Below are positions 1-12,800 of a DNA stretch of 64,000 bases, one piece after another. How positions within the stretch are numbered: the first letter of the stretch is position 1; every line of letters begins with the position of its first letter. The stretch covers positions 3,865,442 through 3,929,441 of the forward strand of contig NC_087392.1 in the NCBI RefSeq assembly GCF_963675165.1, in the 5' to 3' direction. Position numbers and translations under genes: made by a program. The DNA comes from Halichondria panicea. Taxonomy: Eukaryota; Porifera; Demospongiae; Suberitida; Halichondriidae. Below the pieces are notes generated by a model. The model was not told the origin of the DNA, searched no databases, and saw nothing but the letters and a program-made list of their open reading frames with translations.

Positions 1-249
1 TTTTGGTTGGCCATGAGTTTGGACTTGAATAGAACCTTACCTTGTCTATACCTAGGTACTATCAGCTTAGTGCTTTGAGCCGCTGTCCTCGAAAACAAGC
101 GTTTGAAAATAGCATGTGTTCGATAATCGGTTGTTTACTCTATATGGACGAATAGAGTTTAATGCAAAAAAAAGAAAAAGATTGCATAAATTAACACTAT
201 AATCTCCTAAAAGCCTACATGTAGCAACAAATAAATAATTAACCATGGT

Positions 250-2226
250 CATTACCCGAGGGCGGCCACGGGTATAGTAGTCCGTTGGTTTGTTTATGTG
301 TGACATGTGAGTCTACTCACCTGGATGCCATAACACTGCGTTTACAGCATGGATGCCTCCACACAACAAGTTATTAGTTTTAATTGTTGCAGATGTCGAT
401 GTTAAAGCTTCTTTGTCGTATAAAAGCGAGCAAAAGCTGAACTTGCACATGGCTACCTCTACACGCAACCTTTATTCGAGGTAGAGATCTACATAAACAG
501 TTATTTGCAGCTGAAGTGATCCTTTACCGGTCTGTGTTGAAAGTAGAATTGTAGGTTGTTGCTTTTCATTACTGTTGTATAACTGAACACTCTTCTGGTT
601 TTTATATTCATGCCAGCAGCCGAGGGTTAGCACTTCAGTGCTCTACTTGGTTTGTTTGTTTGTGCATGTGTGACATGTGTGACATGTATGTGAGTCTACT
701 CATCTTGGATGCCATAACACTGCGTTTACAACATGGATAGCCTTCACACAACAAGTTATTAGTTTTAATTGTGGCAGATTTCGATGTTGAAGCTTTGTTG
801 TCATAATAAAAGCTAATAAGCTTAAATCTGCACGTTGAGCTAGCTATACATGCGGATTTTATTTGAGGCACTTATTTGCACTGAAGTGATCCCGTACCAG
901 GAACAATGGAAAGGGCACTCAGTAGAAAGCTAGACCTGTGCCTAGTTTGTTGTCTCGGGAGGCTTCTTGGCTGACTCTAGTCTTTATCCTACTCCAGGAG
1001 CCATACTTCTCTAAGACTTCTTTGCTGTGATCCTAGTCCACAGTGCATGCCTCATGTACCACTAAAACTCAAATCAATGTTTCAGCATGCCTCCAGTCTG
1101 GTTTAGTTTTATTGCTCCTGAGTTACTGTGCAAAAAAAAATCAGAGGAGTGATATCACTTCTCTGATTTTTCTATTCATGTCACTAGCCGAGGGTTTGCA
1201 CTTTAGTACTCTAGTTTGTTTGTGTGTGACATGTGAGTCTACTCACCTTTAGTTTTGCTTCATTGTTGTATAAATGAGAAAAAGCTAAACTTGCACATTG
1301 GCTAGCTCTACACGTGACCTTTATTCAAGGTAGATCTACATATTTGCAGCTGAAGTGATTCTTTACTGGTCTCCAGTAAAATTGTATTCTGTAACTGAAC
1401 ACTCCTTAGGTTTTTATGCATCTATTTATTCATGTCAACAGCCGAGGGTTAGCACTACAGTGCTCTAGTTTGGTTTGTTACCCGAGGCTATGCCGCGGCC
1501 AGCGGGTATGGTAGTCGTTTGGTTTGTTTGTGTGTGACATGTGAGTCTACTCACCTGGATGCCGTAGCACTGTGTTTATACAGCATGGATAGCCTTCACG
1601 CAACAAATTATTAGTTTTAACAGTGGCAGACTTTAGCATCGCTATGGAATAAAAGTGAACAAAAGCTAAGAAGCCTGAACTTGCACGTTGGCTTGCTAAC
1701 ACGCGATCTTTATTCAAGGTAGATCTACCTATTTGTAGCTGAGTGATCCTTTATCAGGATCAGTGGACAAAGGGTTCTATTAAAAGTAGAAAGCTAGGGT
1801 TAGGGTTATAGTAGTTGTTACTTCTTATTACTGAATACTCCTCTGGCTTCTATAATTTTCTTATTCATGCCGAGGGTTAGCACTTCAGTGCTCTAGTTTG
1901 TTTGTGTGTGACATGTGTGTCTACTCACCTGGATGCCATAGCACTGCCTCCACACAACAAGTTATTAGTTTTAATTGTGGCAGATTTCGATGTTAAAGCT
2001 ATAAAAGCGAGCAAAAGCTAAGAAGCTTAAACTTGCACATTGGCTAGCTCTACACGCGACCTTTATTCGAGGTAGAAAGTTATTATCGTAAATTATTTGC
2101 AGCTGAAGTGATCCTTTACAGGTCTCTATTAAAAAGTTGAATTGTGGTGTTTGTTGCTTCTTTATTATTGCTACTCCGGTTTCTATAGATCGTATTATAC
2201 AGCCGAGGGTTAGCACTTCATGCAGT
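250..2226 (+). repeat. Five head-to-tail copies of a ~270-560 bp dispersed repeat
   Basis: The region consists of five related units at roughly 250-645, 646-1206, 1207-1475, 1483-1892 and 1893-2226. Each unit starts near 'GTTTGTGTGTGACATGTGAG', runs through a 'TCTACTCACCTGGATGCC' block, a 'TTATTAGTTTTAATTG' block and a 'CCTTTATTCGAGGTAGA' block, and ends with 'GCCGAGGGTTAGCACTTCAG'. Units differ by internal deletions (unit 3 is shortest) and point changes, so the array is old. Related single copies lie at 4358-4620 and inside the element at 22673-23740. No convincing protein is encoded; the open frames here differ between units. The units look non-autonomous and transposon-like. What amplified them is unknown. 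Confidence 0.8.
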
Positions 2227-2260
2227 GCTAAAGAGCACTGATTTTTTGAGTGTATACCAG

Positions 2261-2549
2261 CAAGAGTAGAGAGAGTATCGAACGAAGGCATACTACACAT
2301 CTGATGTATGCAGAGAGTAACGTGACTTCCTGTATCTGTCATGGGCTTGGAATTTGCACACCATGCACTGATCAATCAAAGTGTGGGTGATGTAATCTGA
2401 TAGATTGATAGATTACATCACACACACTTGGATTGGTCAGTGTGCAAATTCCAAGCTTGTGACAGATACAGGAAGCCTCCGCATACATATGATACACACT
2501 ATAATACCTAAGTTTGATACTCTCTCTCTATTATAATTTTATACTCTTG
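2261..2549. mobile_element. Fold-back MITE, family A copy 1, with 7-bp target duplication
   Basis: This is a 289-bp inverted repeat. Its left arm (CAAGAG then GAGAGAGTATCGAAC) pairs with the right arm (GTTTGATACTCTCTC then CTCTTG), and pairing continues almost to the centre near 2400. The element is flanked by a perfect direct repeat ATACCAG at 2254-2260 and 2550-2556, taken here as a 7-bp target-site duplication. A second copy with its own 7-bp duplication lies at 41326-41647. There is no coding capacity, so it must be moved by a transposase encoded elsewhere. The superfamily is not assigned; 7-bp duplications occur in P-like and Dada-like groups. Confidence 0.8.
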
Positions 2550-2696
2550 ATACCAGTGATTATATAGTTTGCACCTACATGTAGCGTGTTTGACTCTTAC
2601 CTCTATCAATCAATGGGTGTGACGGTATGAAATGAGGAGAGGAATCTGTGCACAAAAACGTTAGCATGGTAAGAACAAGAAGACCACCACAATCGA

Positions 2697-3632
2697 TCAA
2701 GAGTGATAGACAAGTAATTTTTTCTCACTATATCCATGTGGAGAGGTTCCTTGATGCACATAATGTTGAGTGGCTTCGTAACAGAACACTGGAGATTAAA
2801 GATGTACATTGTATTTCTTTAGGCATCAAAATGGAATACACTCACCGTTTAACTCTTCAGCTTCGTCCAAAAAGAATACGTGATCTAGAAGTGTGTTTTC
2901 GGCTATAGCTTGCTGTATGCAGTCGAATTTCGGTTCGTTGAACATCTCGTTAACGTGCCGATTTACTTCAATCAGAATATACCCAATATCCTTCCCTCGG
3001 TTTGTGTCCTTTTCAAGCTCAGCTACAAATGCTTGAGTCCAGAAACCACCTTGAGGTTTGTGTCCCGGAATCTCAAATGCTTTCGTGGCAGGTAGGGTAG
3101 AGCGTAGTAGAAGATAGTTAGATAATGCAGACACTCGTGAATGAACAGAATCATCACCACCTCCACGAGGAATGGGCTCACTTGTTGACCCACCACGACA
3201 AGCGTCAATGAAAAAAAGTTTCGGCACATGTCTCAAGTCAGGCTTGTTTATTGGTAGGAAAGGCCACATAATATCCCTGTTGACATCAATTTCACCATCA
3301 CGAGTGTGTATACAATCGTTTTTGTCTCCATGTCCAGCAAAACAGAAAACTATTCGCTTGTACCGTGGATCGTTCTTTGCAAATCCAGTCGGAAAGTGTA
3401 CAGCTACAGCATTAACAGCTTCAATGATCTTTTGCTTAGGGGCATTGCTTAATGGGACAACAGCATATTGCAAATTCTCAAAAACCAAACATGTTTTAGT
3501 GAAATCATGAATGACTCCGTAGAGAGTATCCTCACGTTTATTGAATATCTTGCTCCACTGGTTTGCTACCACAATAGCCACCCCTTTGGCTGAAGGCTTC
3601 TGCTGCAAGGTGTGCTCTACAAGTGCCTCCAT
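2697..3632 (-). CDS. Caspase-like cysteine protease (C14 family), two exons
   Basis: Exons are 3632-2846 and 2788-2697, joined at a phase-1 GT/AG intron; the total gives 292 residues. Caspases are cytosolic cysteine proteases of apoptosis and inflammation. Visible features are the buried strand GVAIVVAN near residue 20, the catalytic histidine in FAGHG (H101) and the catalytic cysteine in FFIDACRGG (C145). The usual QACxG pentapeptide is therefore DACRG here. Starting at the ATG at 3632 leaves almost no prodomain, as in effector caspases. The frame stays open upstream to an acceptor-like site at about 3691, so a missing 5' exon with a prodomain is possible. Reading through the intron donor would instead end the protein at 2826. 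The gene is divergent from the SH3 gene at 3826, and the roughly 190 bp between them could hold a shared promoter. Activity is inferred, not shown. Confidence 0.72.
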
Positions 3633-3825
3633 CCATTCAAAGTACAAGAATTGAAAGGCTTCAGGGGGATTCCCCTTACAATTTATTACGCCTGGTCTCT
3701 TGTTGTCTCGAGGCTAGTCAAGCGAGTCATCAGCTCATAGAGCTAGAGCAAAGCATCTCTTCTTTATCTAGATCTATGATCAGCTACATGTACTATTAAA
3801 ATTATGACAGAGCAGGCTATTGAAC

Positions 3826-6800
3826 ATGAGGTAAGTTGAGGTCATATCACCGATGGATATATATCATCTACGGACCCATCAAGTGGCATGGCATAACTAG
3901 ACTAGATCTCTATGAAGTCTATACGCCTTGATCTACGGTAGATTTGATCCAGGTCTTGACTATAGCTATGTACTCCAATATTTTATTATCTAGTTCTACT
4001 TCCCCACTGTAGAATGACCCCCTCCAACCAGGTCAAAGGTGTATGGCAGTGCAGGACTTTGACGGACAAGAGGAGGGGGTGGGTACCTTACATACTGTAC
4101 TTTCGATTTAAGGCAACCCTCCAAATATGCGACACCCTTGATCTTATTCTGACCTCTAAAAGTAGCGACTGCTGCGTTGACAATTATTTTTTTATGTTGC
4201 GTCCTAAATAGAGGTCAAAGCATAGCCTCGATTACAGGCCGCTAGTAATTTAAGCGGCCTGTAATCGAGGATAGTAAAGTATAACCTCCAATTAGAAATT
4301 AGATGTTACCTCTAAATATACGACACCAGGACTTCAACAAAGAAACGACCTCTGGCTTCATAATTATAACCTGCAGCGCCGCGCCACGGGTTATAGTGGT
4401 CACTCAGTCTGTCTGTCGGCCTATCTGTCGTTTTGTGTATTCTGAGTATACTCACCTGGATGCGATAGCACTGTGTTTGTTCCATGGATAGCCTCATCAC
4501 AATAAGGTATTAATAGTAGTTTTAAATTTGGCAGATTTTTCATTGTCGAATAAAAGTGAGCCAAAGTTAAGAAGTTAAAAAGCTCGAACCTGCACGTTGA
4601 TGTACACGTGGCTTTTATGTTTCATGCCCCCAAAACAGACCAGGGTGGCAGGCAAACAAATAATTATAACCACACACCACAAAATTAGCGAAACATTACT
4701 TCGTTTTGCTAGATCACGTTGCCATACTGACCTTTTACCTGGACCACTAATTTGTTTGTTTTTTTACAGCATTCTGCGACCCGGAAAATCCGTGAAACAT
4801 AGTTATGGTGTGGCCATAGTACATGGTGTACCACTAGTCTATAGTTTGTAGCTGTAGCTGCTAGATCTTATGTACCTTTATTTTTTTAATGTAATGTGCA
4901 GGACCTTCCATTTAAAATTGGTGAGAAAATCATAATAGTCGAACCGTGTGAGGTAAGCAAAACATGTTCGCATTTATGACTTATGATTTGAACATTTTCA
5001 TTGTACGTGTAACTTGCAGCTGGTGTTCTGGTACAAGGCACGCAATGAGGGAGGAAGCACAGGTGTTGTACCCAGGCCATTCCTAGTCCCAGTGGAGGGT
5101 GAGTGGCTGTGTGCTATACATTGTGTGGACTCTAGTTCTAAGTGTACGGTGGTTTTCAGCTCACAAGTTCTGTGGTCAATTATGGCTTCGTTGACAAGTA
5201 TGCCAGGGAATGCTAACTTTTTATCTTATATACCGTATAGCGCGAAATTTTCGAGGAACTTATATTTCGTGGAATGGCCTCTAAAAGCATTTCGTTGCAC
5301 AATGTTCGCGGAATGACTGCTTACCGGAAGCCACGCCTTTAAATCTTGCATGTTATAGCAGGTAAAGAACGATTTTCGTGGTCTTAATTTTCGTATAGGA
5401 TTGCTAACCCACGAAATCCACGAAAATTAAGCCCCTCGAAAATTTCGCGCTATACGGTATAGATAGAAGCGCTTTTTATTATTACAGCCTTTTACGAGTC
5501 AAATCCCAAACTACTTCAATAAATGTGAACTAATGTACACTGTACATGCTGTCATGACATCCTTGTGTTGAACCTAATCCATACCTGCATGCCGTTCCTA
5601 ATTGGTCAACAGATATACCTAAATAAATGTTCCTTTAGAAAACTATGTATTACACAAACAGTCGTAGAGTGTTAATATATATACGCAGGTACCAATCCAC
5701 ACAGAATAATAAATACTGTAACATTAGTTATAATTGTAGAGTTACGAATAGTAATAGCTGTATGTTAATATTTTCATTGCTGTACTTGCACTCACCTGTG
5801 TTGGTCGTAATTATATAGCACGAAATTTTTGAGGGGCTTAATTTTCGCTGTTTCCCTAGGTTAGCAATCCTACACAAAAATTGTCCTTAATTAGAATACT
5901 ATAATGTGGAAAGATTGAAGGTATGGCCTGGGAGCGTTTCTGGTCTCAACCCACAAAATGTATTCAACAAATTTTTAGAGGAAGGCCAGTCCACGAAATT
6001 TACGTGCTATACGGTACACAGTAGCAGCTCCTGGCAGTAGTCATTAATATGTTGGGTATAACCTCCTCCAGATGCTCCACCCCCTCCCCTTCCCCCTAAG
6101 GAGACTACTCCCACCCAAGTGCCAGTTGGAGGCTATGTACAGATGAGCTCTGCTGTCCCCATCGTTACCCAAGGTGTCACAAGGGAGGGCTACCTTCACA
6201 TCAATCCCAGCACTTTCCAGCAAAACTCAAATGACCCTGATGATCGGGTAAGTCACAATAGCCGTAATCGTCAGAAATAAAGTAGTAATTACAAAACTAA
6301 TTATGGAAGTACATGCATGAGTTGAATTAATTGGGCTCGAGTTGTATAATTACTAGCAGTAGAGCACGAGGGTATGACGTAATAACTTATTCTGGTTGTT
6401 CAAGGATCATTACCTAATGGACCGATCAGATTGCAGGATTCTACCCGACTACAATAGGATTCGCCACGCATCAATGCACTCCAGTTTCTTGTAAAGCTAA
6501 TAGGGTGGTGGGTGGTACTTTAGGTTGAATTGGTCTGCAGGCATATTGACCACATCCTGTGTGGTATTTATATTACCAAGGGCGTATACAGAGAAGAGGG
6601 CATGCAACTCACCCTATTCTCAGAATCATCCGACTTTGTATTAAGCTATTTTTAGAACTGCCCACAAAAATGCCTACGCGTAACCTTTGACCGCACAAGG
6701 TAAATCAAGGTTATTTTTGTATATCTGCAGCTACTAGGTAGCTAGCTAGCTAGCTCGATTACAGCATAGTAGTTCTCAGCAGCAGTATGGCTCGTACTAG

Positions 6801-9800
6801 CAGTGTCAAAGGCAAAGGCAAACCATCCAACAGTTGCAACGCCAAGAAGATGAAACCTAGGTATAATAAACCTGTCTTCCTGAGTCTCTGGTACTTCTTA
6901 ACAATACGCCCAGCACATAACTTCCCGCTCGAAGGGGTTGTCTTGGACCTGACTGGACTAGGACTGGTCACGACACTTCGATCTCACTGCACTGTTAGCT
7001 AGCTAGCTAGCAAAGGCAGCTCTCTCTGATGTACACACCCATAATTATAACTCCGTAAATAACACCGTCCACTTGTTCACGTCCGTATACTAGATTCTAT
7101 TTTTAGTATATCCGGCCTCTGATACAAAGTCGGATGAGTACGTACGGTACATAGTGAGTTGCATGCCCTCTTCTCTGTATACGCCCTTGGTATTACCCAT
7201 GCTGTATTTACAACAGTAGTGCAATCCTTTGATGTCTGACCACAATGAGCAATAAGTGCTATACCCGCAAAATGTGCTTACATTGGAGTGCACAAAGATT
7301 TAATGCATACTTGATTACGGTATTTGTGCTGCTGTTGTGCATTCCAGCTACATGTATGTTTTAGATGCCGATACATTGCATCAACGTGGTAGCCTTGAAT
7401 CCAGGTCGCTATAAAAGACAGCCTGGTACACACACATGTGCCAACAAGGTAAATTTTACTGCCAGTAAAGTTATTGGTATAGTATGAGTTAAGGTGGAAT
7501 GGAGTAGGCTAGCTAACTTAGCACACTCTCAAAACAACAACAAAAATGAGATTTATTATGCGTTTTATTATGTGCCTGGACTTCGTTAAATGCAAATTCG
7601 CTCAAATTAGTCCGTTTGTGATAATTATAGTAACTAAGGTACGGAAACAATTTACTAGTACTAAGTAGATGTATGTCGATTACAGATGTTGAGTAATGGT
7701 TCGTATGCCCAAAACGGGGTGTATACCAGGCTGTCTTTTCAAGCGGAAAGGCACGTAATAACCTGGTGGTGGTTAATTGGACAGTCCTTATACTTATACG
7801 TACGTTCATATATTATATACGTATAGGATATACCACACCTAAGAGGAGGATATATGGGGTGCATATCCTCCGAGTAGGTGTGGCATATCTGACTTATACC
7901 ACGTGACCGCAGCCACTATAAAAGGACCTCCCCCTGGTAACCATTCAATCCACGATGCAGGCTGTAAAAAGAACAAGACTATGCAGGCGTCAAAGAGTTA
8001 GTTAAGCAACGCCTCGACTCATATACAGATGCTCAAGAGCTCAAGCATTGACCATTCGACGTCCCTTACTGGAGTTGCAAGCTCTTCTTGGATAAAATGT
8101 ATCTAAACCACGCCCATGGACCATGGAAGCTTAGCCATCTTGTTGGAAAGCAGCTTCCGTGTTTCTGCCGTCGCTTTGAGTGTCAAGCATGGCTCTTTTC
8201 TCTTTGCTTACTTTCTTGAACAAATGGAAAAAACACTTGAAAACTGTGCATGGGGCTGTATAATATATTTCTATAGCTGTTTACCAATGAGATCAATCAA
8301 TGGTGACGTACTAAAGTGTGGTAAAAAATAGATTACCGTATAGCAGGTAATTTTCGGGGGGCAAAAGTTAGTGGTTGAGCAATATTTAGTCAGTTTGTGG
8401 TTTTGTGGTTGCTGTTTGCACTGCATGCACGCTTCATGCCCCCGGAAATTACCAAAGTGAATCTTGTAGATATTTGATCCCAATCAGACCATGCATGTGT
8501 TGATTTCCTGGTTAACGATATTCCCAAATGTGTCTGATACTGCACATCAACTTTAATGTTGTCTGTCTATATGCATTATCTCTGCATGTTTGTCCATCCT
8601 CAGAGAGCGTTCATTGCCCAAGAGAAGGAGAAGAGAAGGCGACTGAAGCCGGGGACTTTGGTTATGGGCATTTGCCAGTTTGTAGGGCAAGAGGCTGACG
8701 TGAGTTACAGACTATACTCACAACTTAATTTTGGCAATGTCTTTTTGTTTTTATCATGCTGATATATATTTTGTATACTCATAGCAGATCATGACAACAA
8801 TTCAGCTTATCTTGATGCTTGTTTTTACCCTTAAGTCGAGCTACATGCATGTATACATGTACGTATTGTATCTCAGTTTTTTAGATTGCCATACTTAGTC
8901 TAATGATAAGGTCTTAAGTTTTATGTATGAATTACACAAGTTTCATTGTACCTCAGAAAACAAATATCAGCATTCCATCCACTGTAAAGAGCACTTTTGT
9001 CAATGCAGGATCTTTCTTTCAATGTGTATGAGGAGATGATGATTATAAATCCACTTCCTGTAAGTGCTTGTCTCATTATTCATTGCTGAATTGAGCCCAG
9101 ATTTCCCCCATTAGGACTTGTGCTGGTACACTGCTCAAAAGACAGACCATCCTGAGGCGAAAGGGTCCGTCCCTATCACTCATACGACACTGGTCTACAT
9201 CTCTGATGATGGTAAAGCAACATCTCTGTAGAATTACACATCTGACATACAGTTAGGGAGCATTGTCTAACTATACATGTGCATGCATGCATACACATGT
9301 TATGTGTTTTTGTCATCGGGACCCATTGAACCCTCTTTGTGGTCAGATAATTGCTTATCAAAAGCTATGAAATAACATACACTTCTTCACTGTCACCCAT
9401 TAATGTTTGCTTATAAACTTTTACACTATATGCACGCATATACACACACAAACAGAAGATGATTTCTCTGACCATAAAGTGTAAGTTTTTTTGCAAGAAA
9501 TGCATAGTATGTTTGCTTTTGCATGTGTCTATCGTTTGACACCTTGCAAGAATAATTTATACAGACGTTCTAAATACTGCAGGTCTTCTGCCCCTGCTCA
9601 TGACATGCTATATGATGGTAAGTTATATAGTGTCATTTTTACGGTATATGTTTTTAAATTACGTATTATAATTATACAACTGTGTGATAGTCTATTGCTA
9701 TATAGCTTGGAAGTTTTTACTAGAGAACATAGTATTATTCATAATAGACCATTAATAATTATGTTAAAGGTAAGATATAGTTACCGTATAGCTATTTTCG

Positions 9801-12800
9801 TGTGGTGGAAATTTTCGTATATTTCCTATACTGAAGAGCATCGTATGAAAATTAACCGTTCAAAGTATAATTATGCCTTGGTGCGCATGCGCAAGCGAGG
9901 TACACGATAGTGTGCGTGTGTGTGTAGACTGCTACAGCTGCTCAATGATCAATGAAGTGCAAGTAAGAGCAGTGCTTGCAGCCTAGAGAGTAAAAAAACG
10001 CAAATTTGCTGGTATTGGTACATAAATGTGAATATCTTGTGACGGGGAAAATTCTAGCTGATACCATTGTGTAGATAAGAGAATACTCTAAAATATACGC
10101 AAAACTGTTTCTATAGAAACCAAAGGTGGTGGGTATGTGGTGGTTTATATAAGAGCAAAAATATTCTATGGTGGACATCGTTTAGCGATGGAAGAGACCA
10201 ATTGTTGTCGGCTAAGGTAAGGGAACTCTGGCACAAGATTCCTTATCTAACATATGCATGGTTTTGGAAGTTTACATAAACTGATTACTACTCAATTATC
10301 GAGTTTTTGGGGTGCCTTTTCGCTTAGCGATGGAACTCAAGCAAATTATTGTCGGCTAAGGTCTAATTGTTTTTGCGCATTAATTGTTAATAAATATTAT
10401 TTTCTATCTTTTGATACAAAAAATGTGTCTAAAAATACTTTAGTTTAGGAGATAGTTGATGTTACACACATTTCTTTACGATCACCCCCATTTTCACCTT
10501 CCACTACAACAACTTTTGGGGAAATATTTTCGAATAATGTTGTTATTCATTCACCTATATAAAATGGTATCAGCACAATTTCTTAGAAATATTCCAATCT
10601 TGAGATACATTTAAGTACAACTACTCACCCTATTGTGGTATTACTCTCTAGGCTGCAAGCACAGCTGTAGCTAGTTTTAGTCATGTTTTCTTGGATTTTA
10701 ATTCATGGATTTGCAAAATAATGCTTGGTTCTCGAGTTATGCTGCCTAGTTTTGCTTACAAATGTATTTGGAATGCCATTGTAACCTTTTCAGAAGAGTG
10801 TGTAGAAAAACTTGTCCCTGGAGTGTTATACTCTACTTAGTAGTTAGCTCTGCACTAAAATGGTAGCTATTGGTAGCTGCAAGCGTTAGAATAGCCTCCT
10901 TCACAAGGCCTAATTATTAGGCCTGCTACTGACTGCTTGCGCATGCGCAAAATTATTGGATAATATTCCCGTAATGTTTTCCATTAAACTGAATTTTTAC
11001 CCGAATTATATCCTGAATAACATAATTACTATATAGACGAAGAATACTCTTCATATTAAAAGTCAGACACAGAGCTATATAGCTAGCTAGCTAGAGACAG
11101 AGCTGTATTGGTTACAGCAGCAATTTCTTTCTGATAGAGTCGACTTTCACCAAGGTTAGTGTCAGATGGGCGTGGCCTATCCATATAGGCTATTATCAGC
11201 CTTCCCTCCGTTCAGAGGATTGTTATCCACACTGTTGCAGGCTGTGAGTCCTTTGTTAACATAGCAGGCTAAGGGTAGCTATTAGAATGCTATCACACGG
11301 GCTAGAAACCTTCACAATCGCACTTCTATCCACTTTCTTCAATCCACTTCCGTTCGTTGTGACGTCATTGTTTTACTGAGCATTATACGATGATATCCGG
11401 AGTCCCCAGTTTCTGGGGATTATGTGGCGCATGCGCAAACAGTCGATACCAGGCCCTCTCTTCGAGGAAGAGCGGCCTGGGATCGAGGCTAGCGTTAGAA
11501 AAGAGCTGCAAGGCTCTGCTGGTGCCACTAACTCTTAGCACCATCTACTGCATTTCCTAGAAACGCCACTAATTGGCCCTAGAAGAGTACCGTATGGTGA
11601 GTAATTCTCGTTGGTGCAAATTTTCTTATGAACTACCCATTTAGTAACGTGCAGTAAAATAGTTTAGAGGTTTTAATTTTTGTATGATTTTTCGTATGAT
11701 ACTTTTCATTATGCGAACATTTCCACCATACGAAAATAACCCGCTATATACGATATAATTATGTATACACAACGTATGGTTCACAATAGCTTACGAATTG
11801 TGATTGATACAGCTCGGACTGTTCATGTGTTAATTAGCTCTGTACTCGATCCTCATCCAGACATCAACGACTTTGTGAGGCAGTCGGGGTGGTTCTCCTA
11901 CCCTGGGTTAGCTCATGGAAAGGTAGCACTGCAGCATGTTCTGGCCAGCAAGTGTAAACTGAGTCACCAACAGTACATGACCTGTCAAAGGGCAGTGTAC
12001 AGAATGACCTACCGACAAGATGAGAAGGTAAATATTCAAATCATTCGTTTCGAGCAGATACCTAATTTGTGTACTGTATACAGTGGACCTCCATAAAACG
12101 AACACCATTGAGGAACAGCCTTTTGGACGTTATAGAGAGGTTGTTCTTCTTTGGGAGGTTTCGATTGCCAGCTATGTATGCTCTATGAGTCATTTCTTGC
12201 TGCAAATGAATCTTGGAGCATTGCTAACTGCTTCTTTAGCTCATACAAGCTTTGAAAAAGCTGTAGGGACGAGATACAACTAGGTTTTCACGATTGTGCA
12301 AATAATGCTATCTCAACAATAATTTTCTCCTAATTCTGGATGTGGCTGTCTGTTCTGGGAGGTTATTTTCCATTGGCATTTGCTAAAGCTCAGAAGAGGA
12401 ACAGCTGCTTCCGAGGACTTAATTGAATTCCACTCATCTACTCTCTTTCTTTATTATCTCCAATCCACGTGGAGCTAGCTGAGTGGAATTCTATAAAAGT
12501 TCTCCGGAAGCAGCTTTAAGACCTTTTGACCCTGATGATCCTCCTCTGGCTAAAGCTGATTGGGGACTAGAAAGCTGCTCGTTATACGGAGTAGAGAGGT
12601 GGCCGTTCCTGAGAGGTTGCTTTACATTGAAGTCATGGTGTAGTTTCAATCCGAACCTGAGCTCTTGGCCATTATATAGCGTGTGGTTGCTTTTCGGAGG
12701 TGATCGTTAATGGAGGTTCCACTGTACATGCATGTACACATAATTATTAATTACCAGCACTTGCATGGGTCAGATACTATTTCTAAGTAGTGATACAAAT

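Noticed and set aside
1793-1808. Telomere-like GGGTTAGGGTTA
   Set aside because: Only about two repeats, inside a diverged unit of the tandem array.
2648-3510. Several plus-strand frames of 60-110 codons
   Set aside because: They lie opposite the caspase-like gene and show no domain.
9491-9910. A 139-codon plus-strand frame
   Set aside because: It only overlaps the small SH3 gene exon at 9583-9617 in a different frame and then runs into an AT-rich intron and a MITE.
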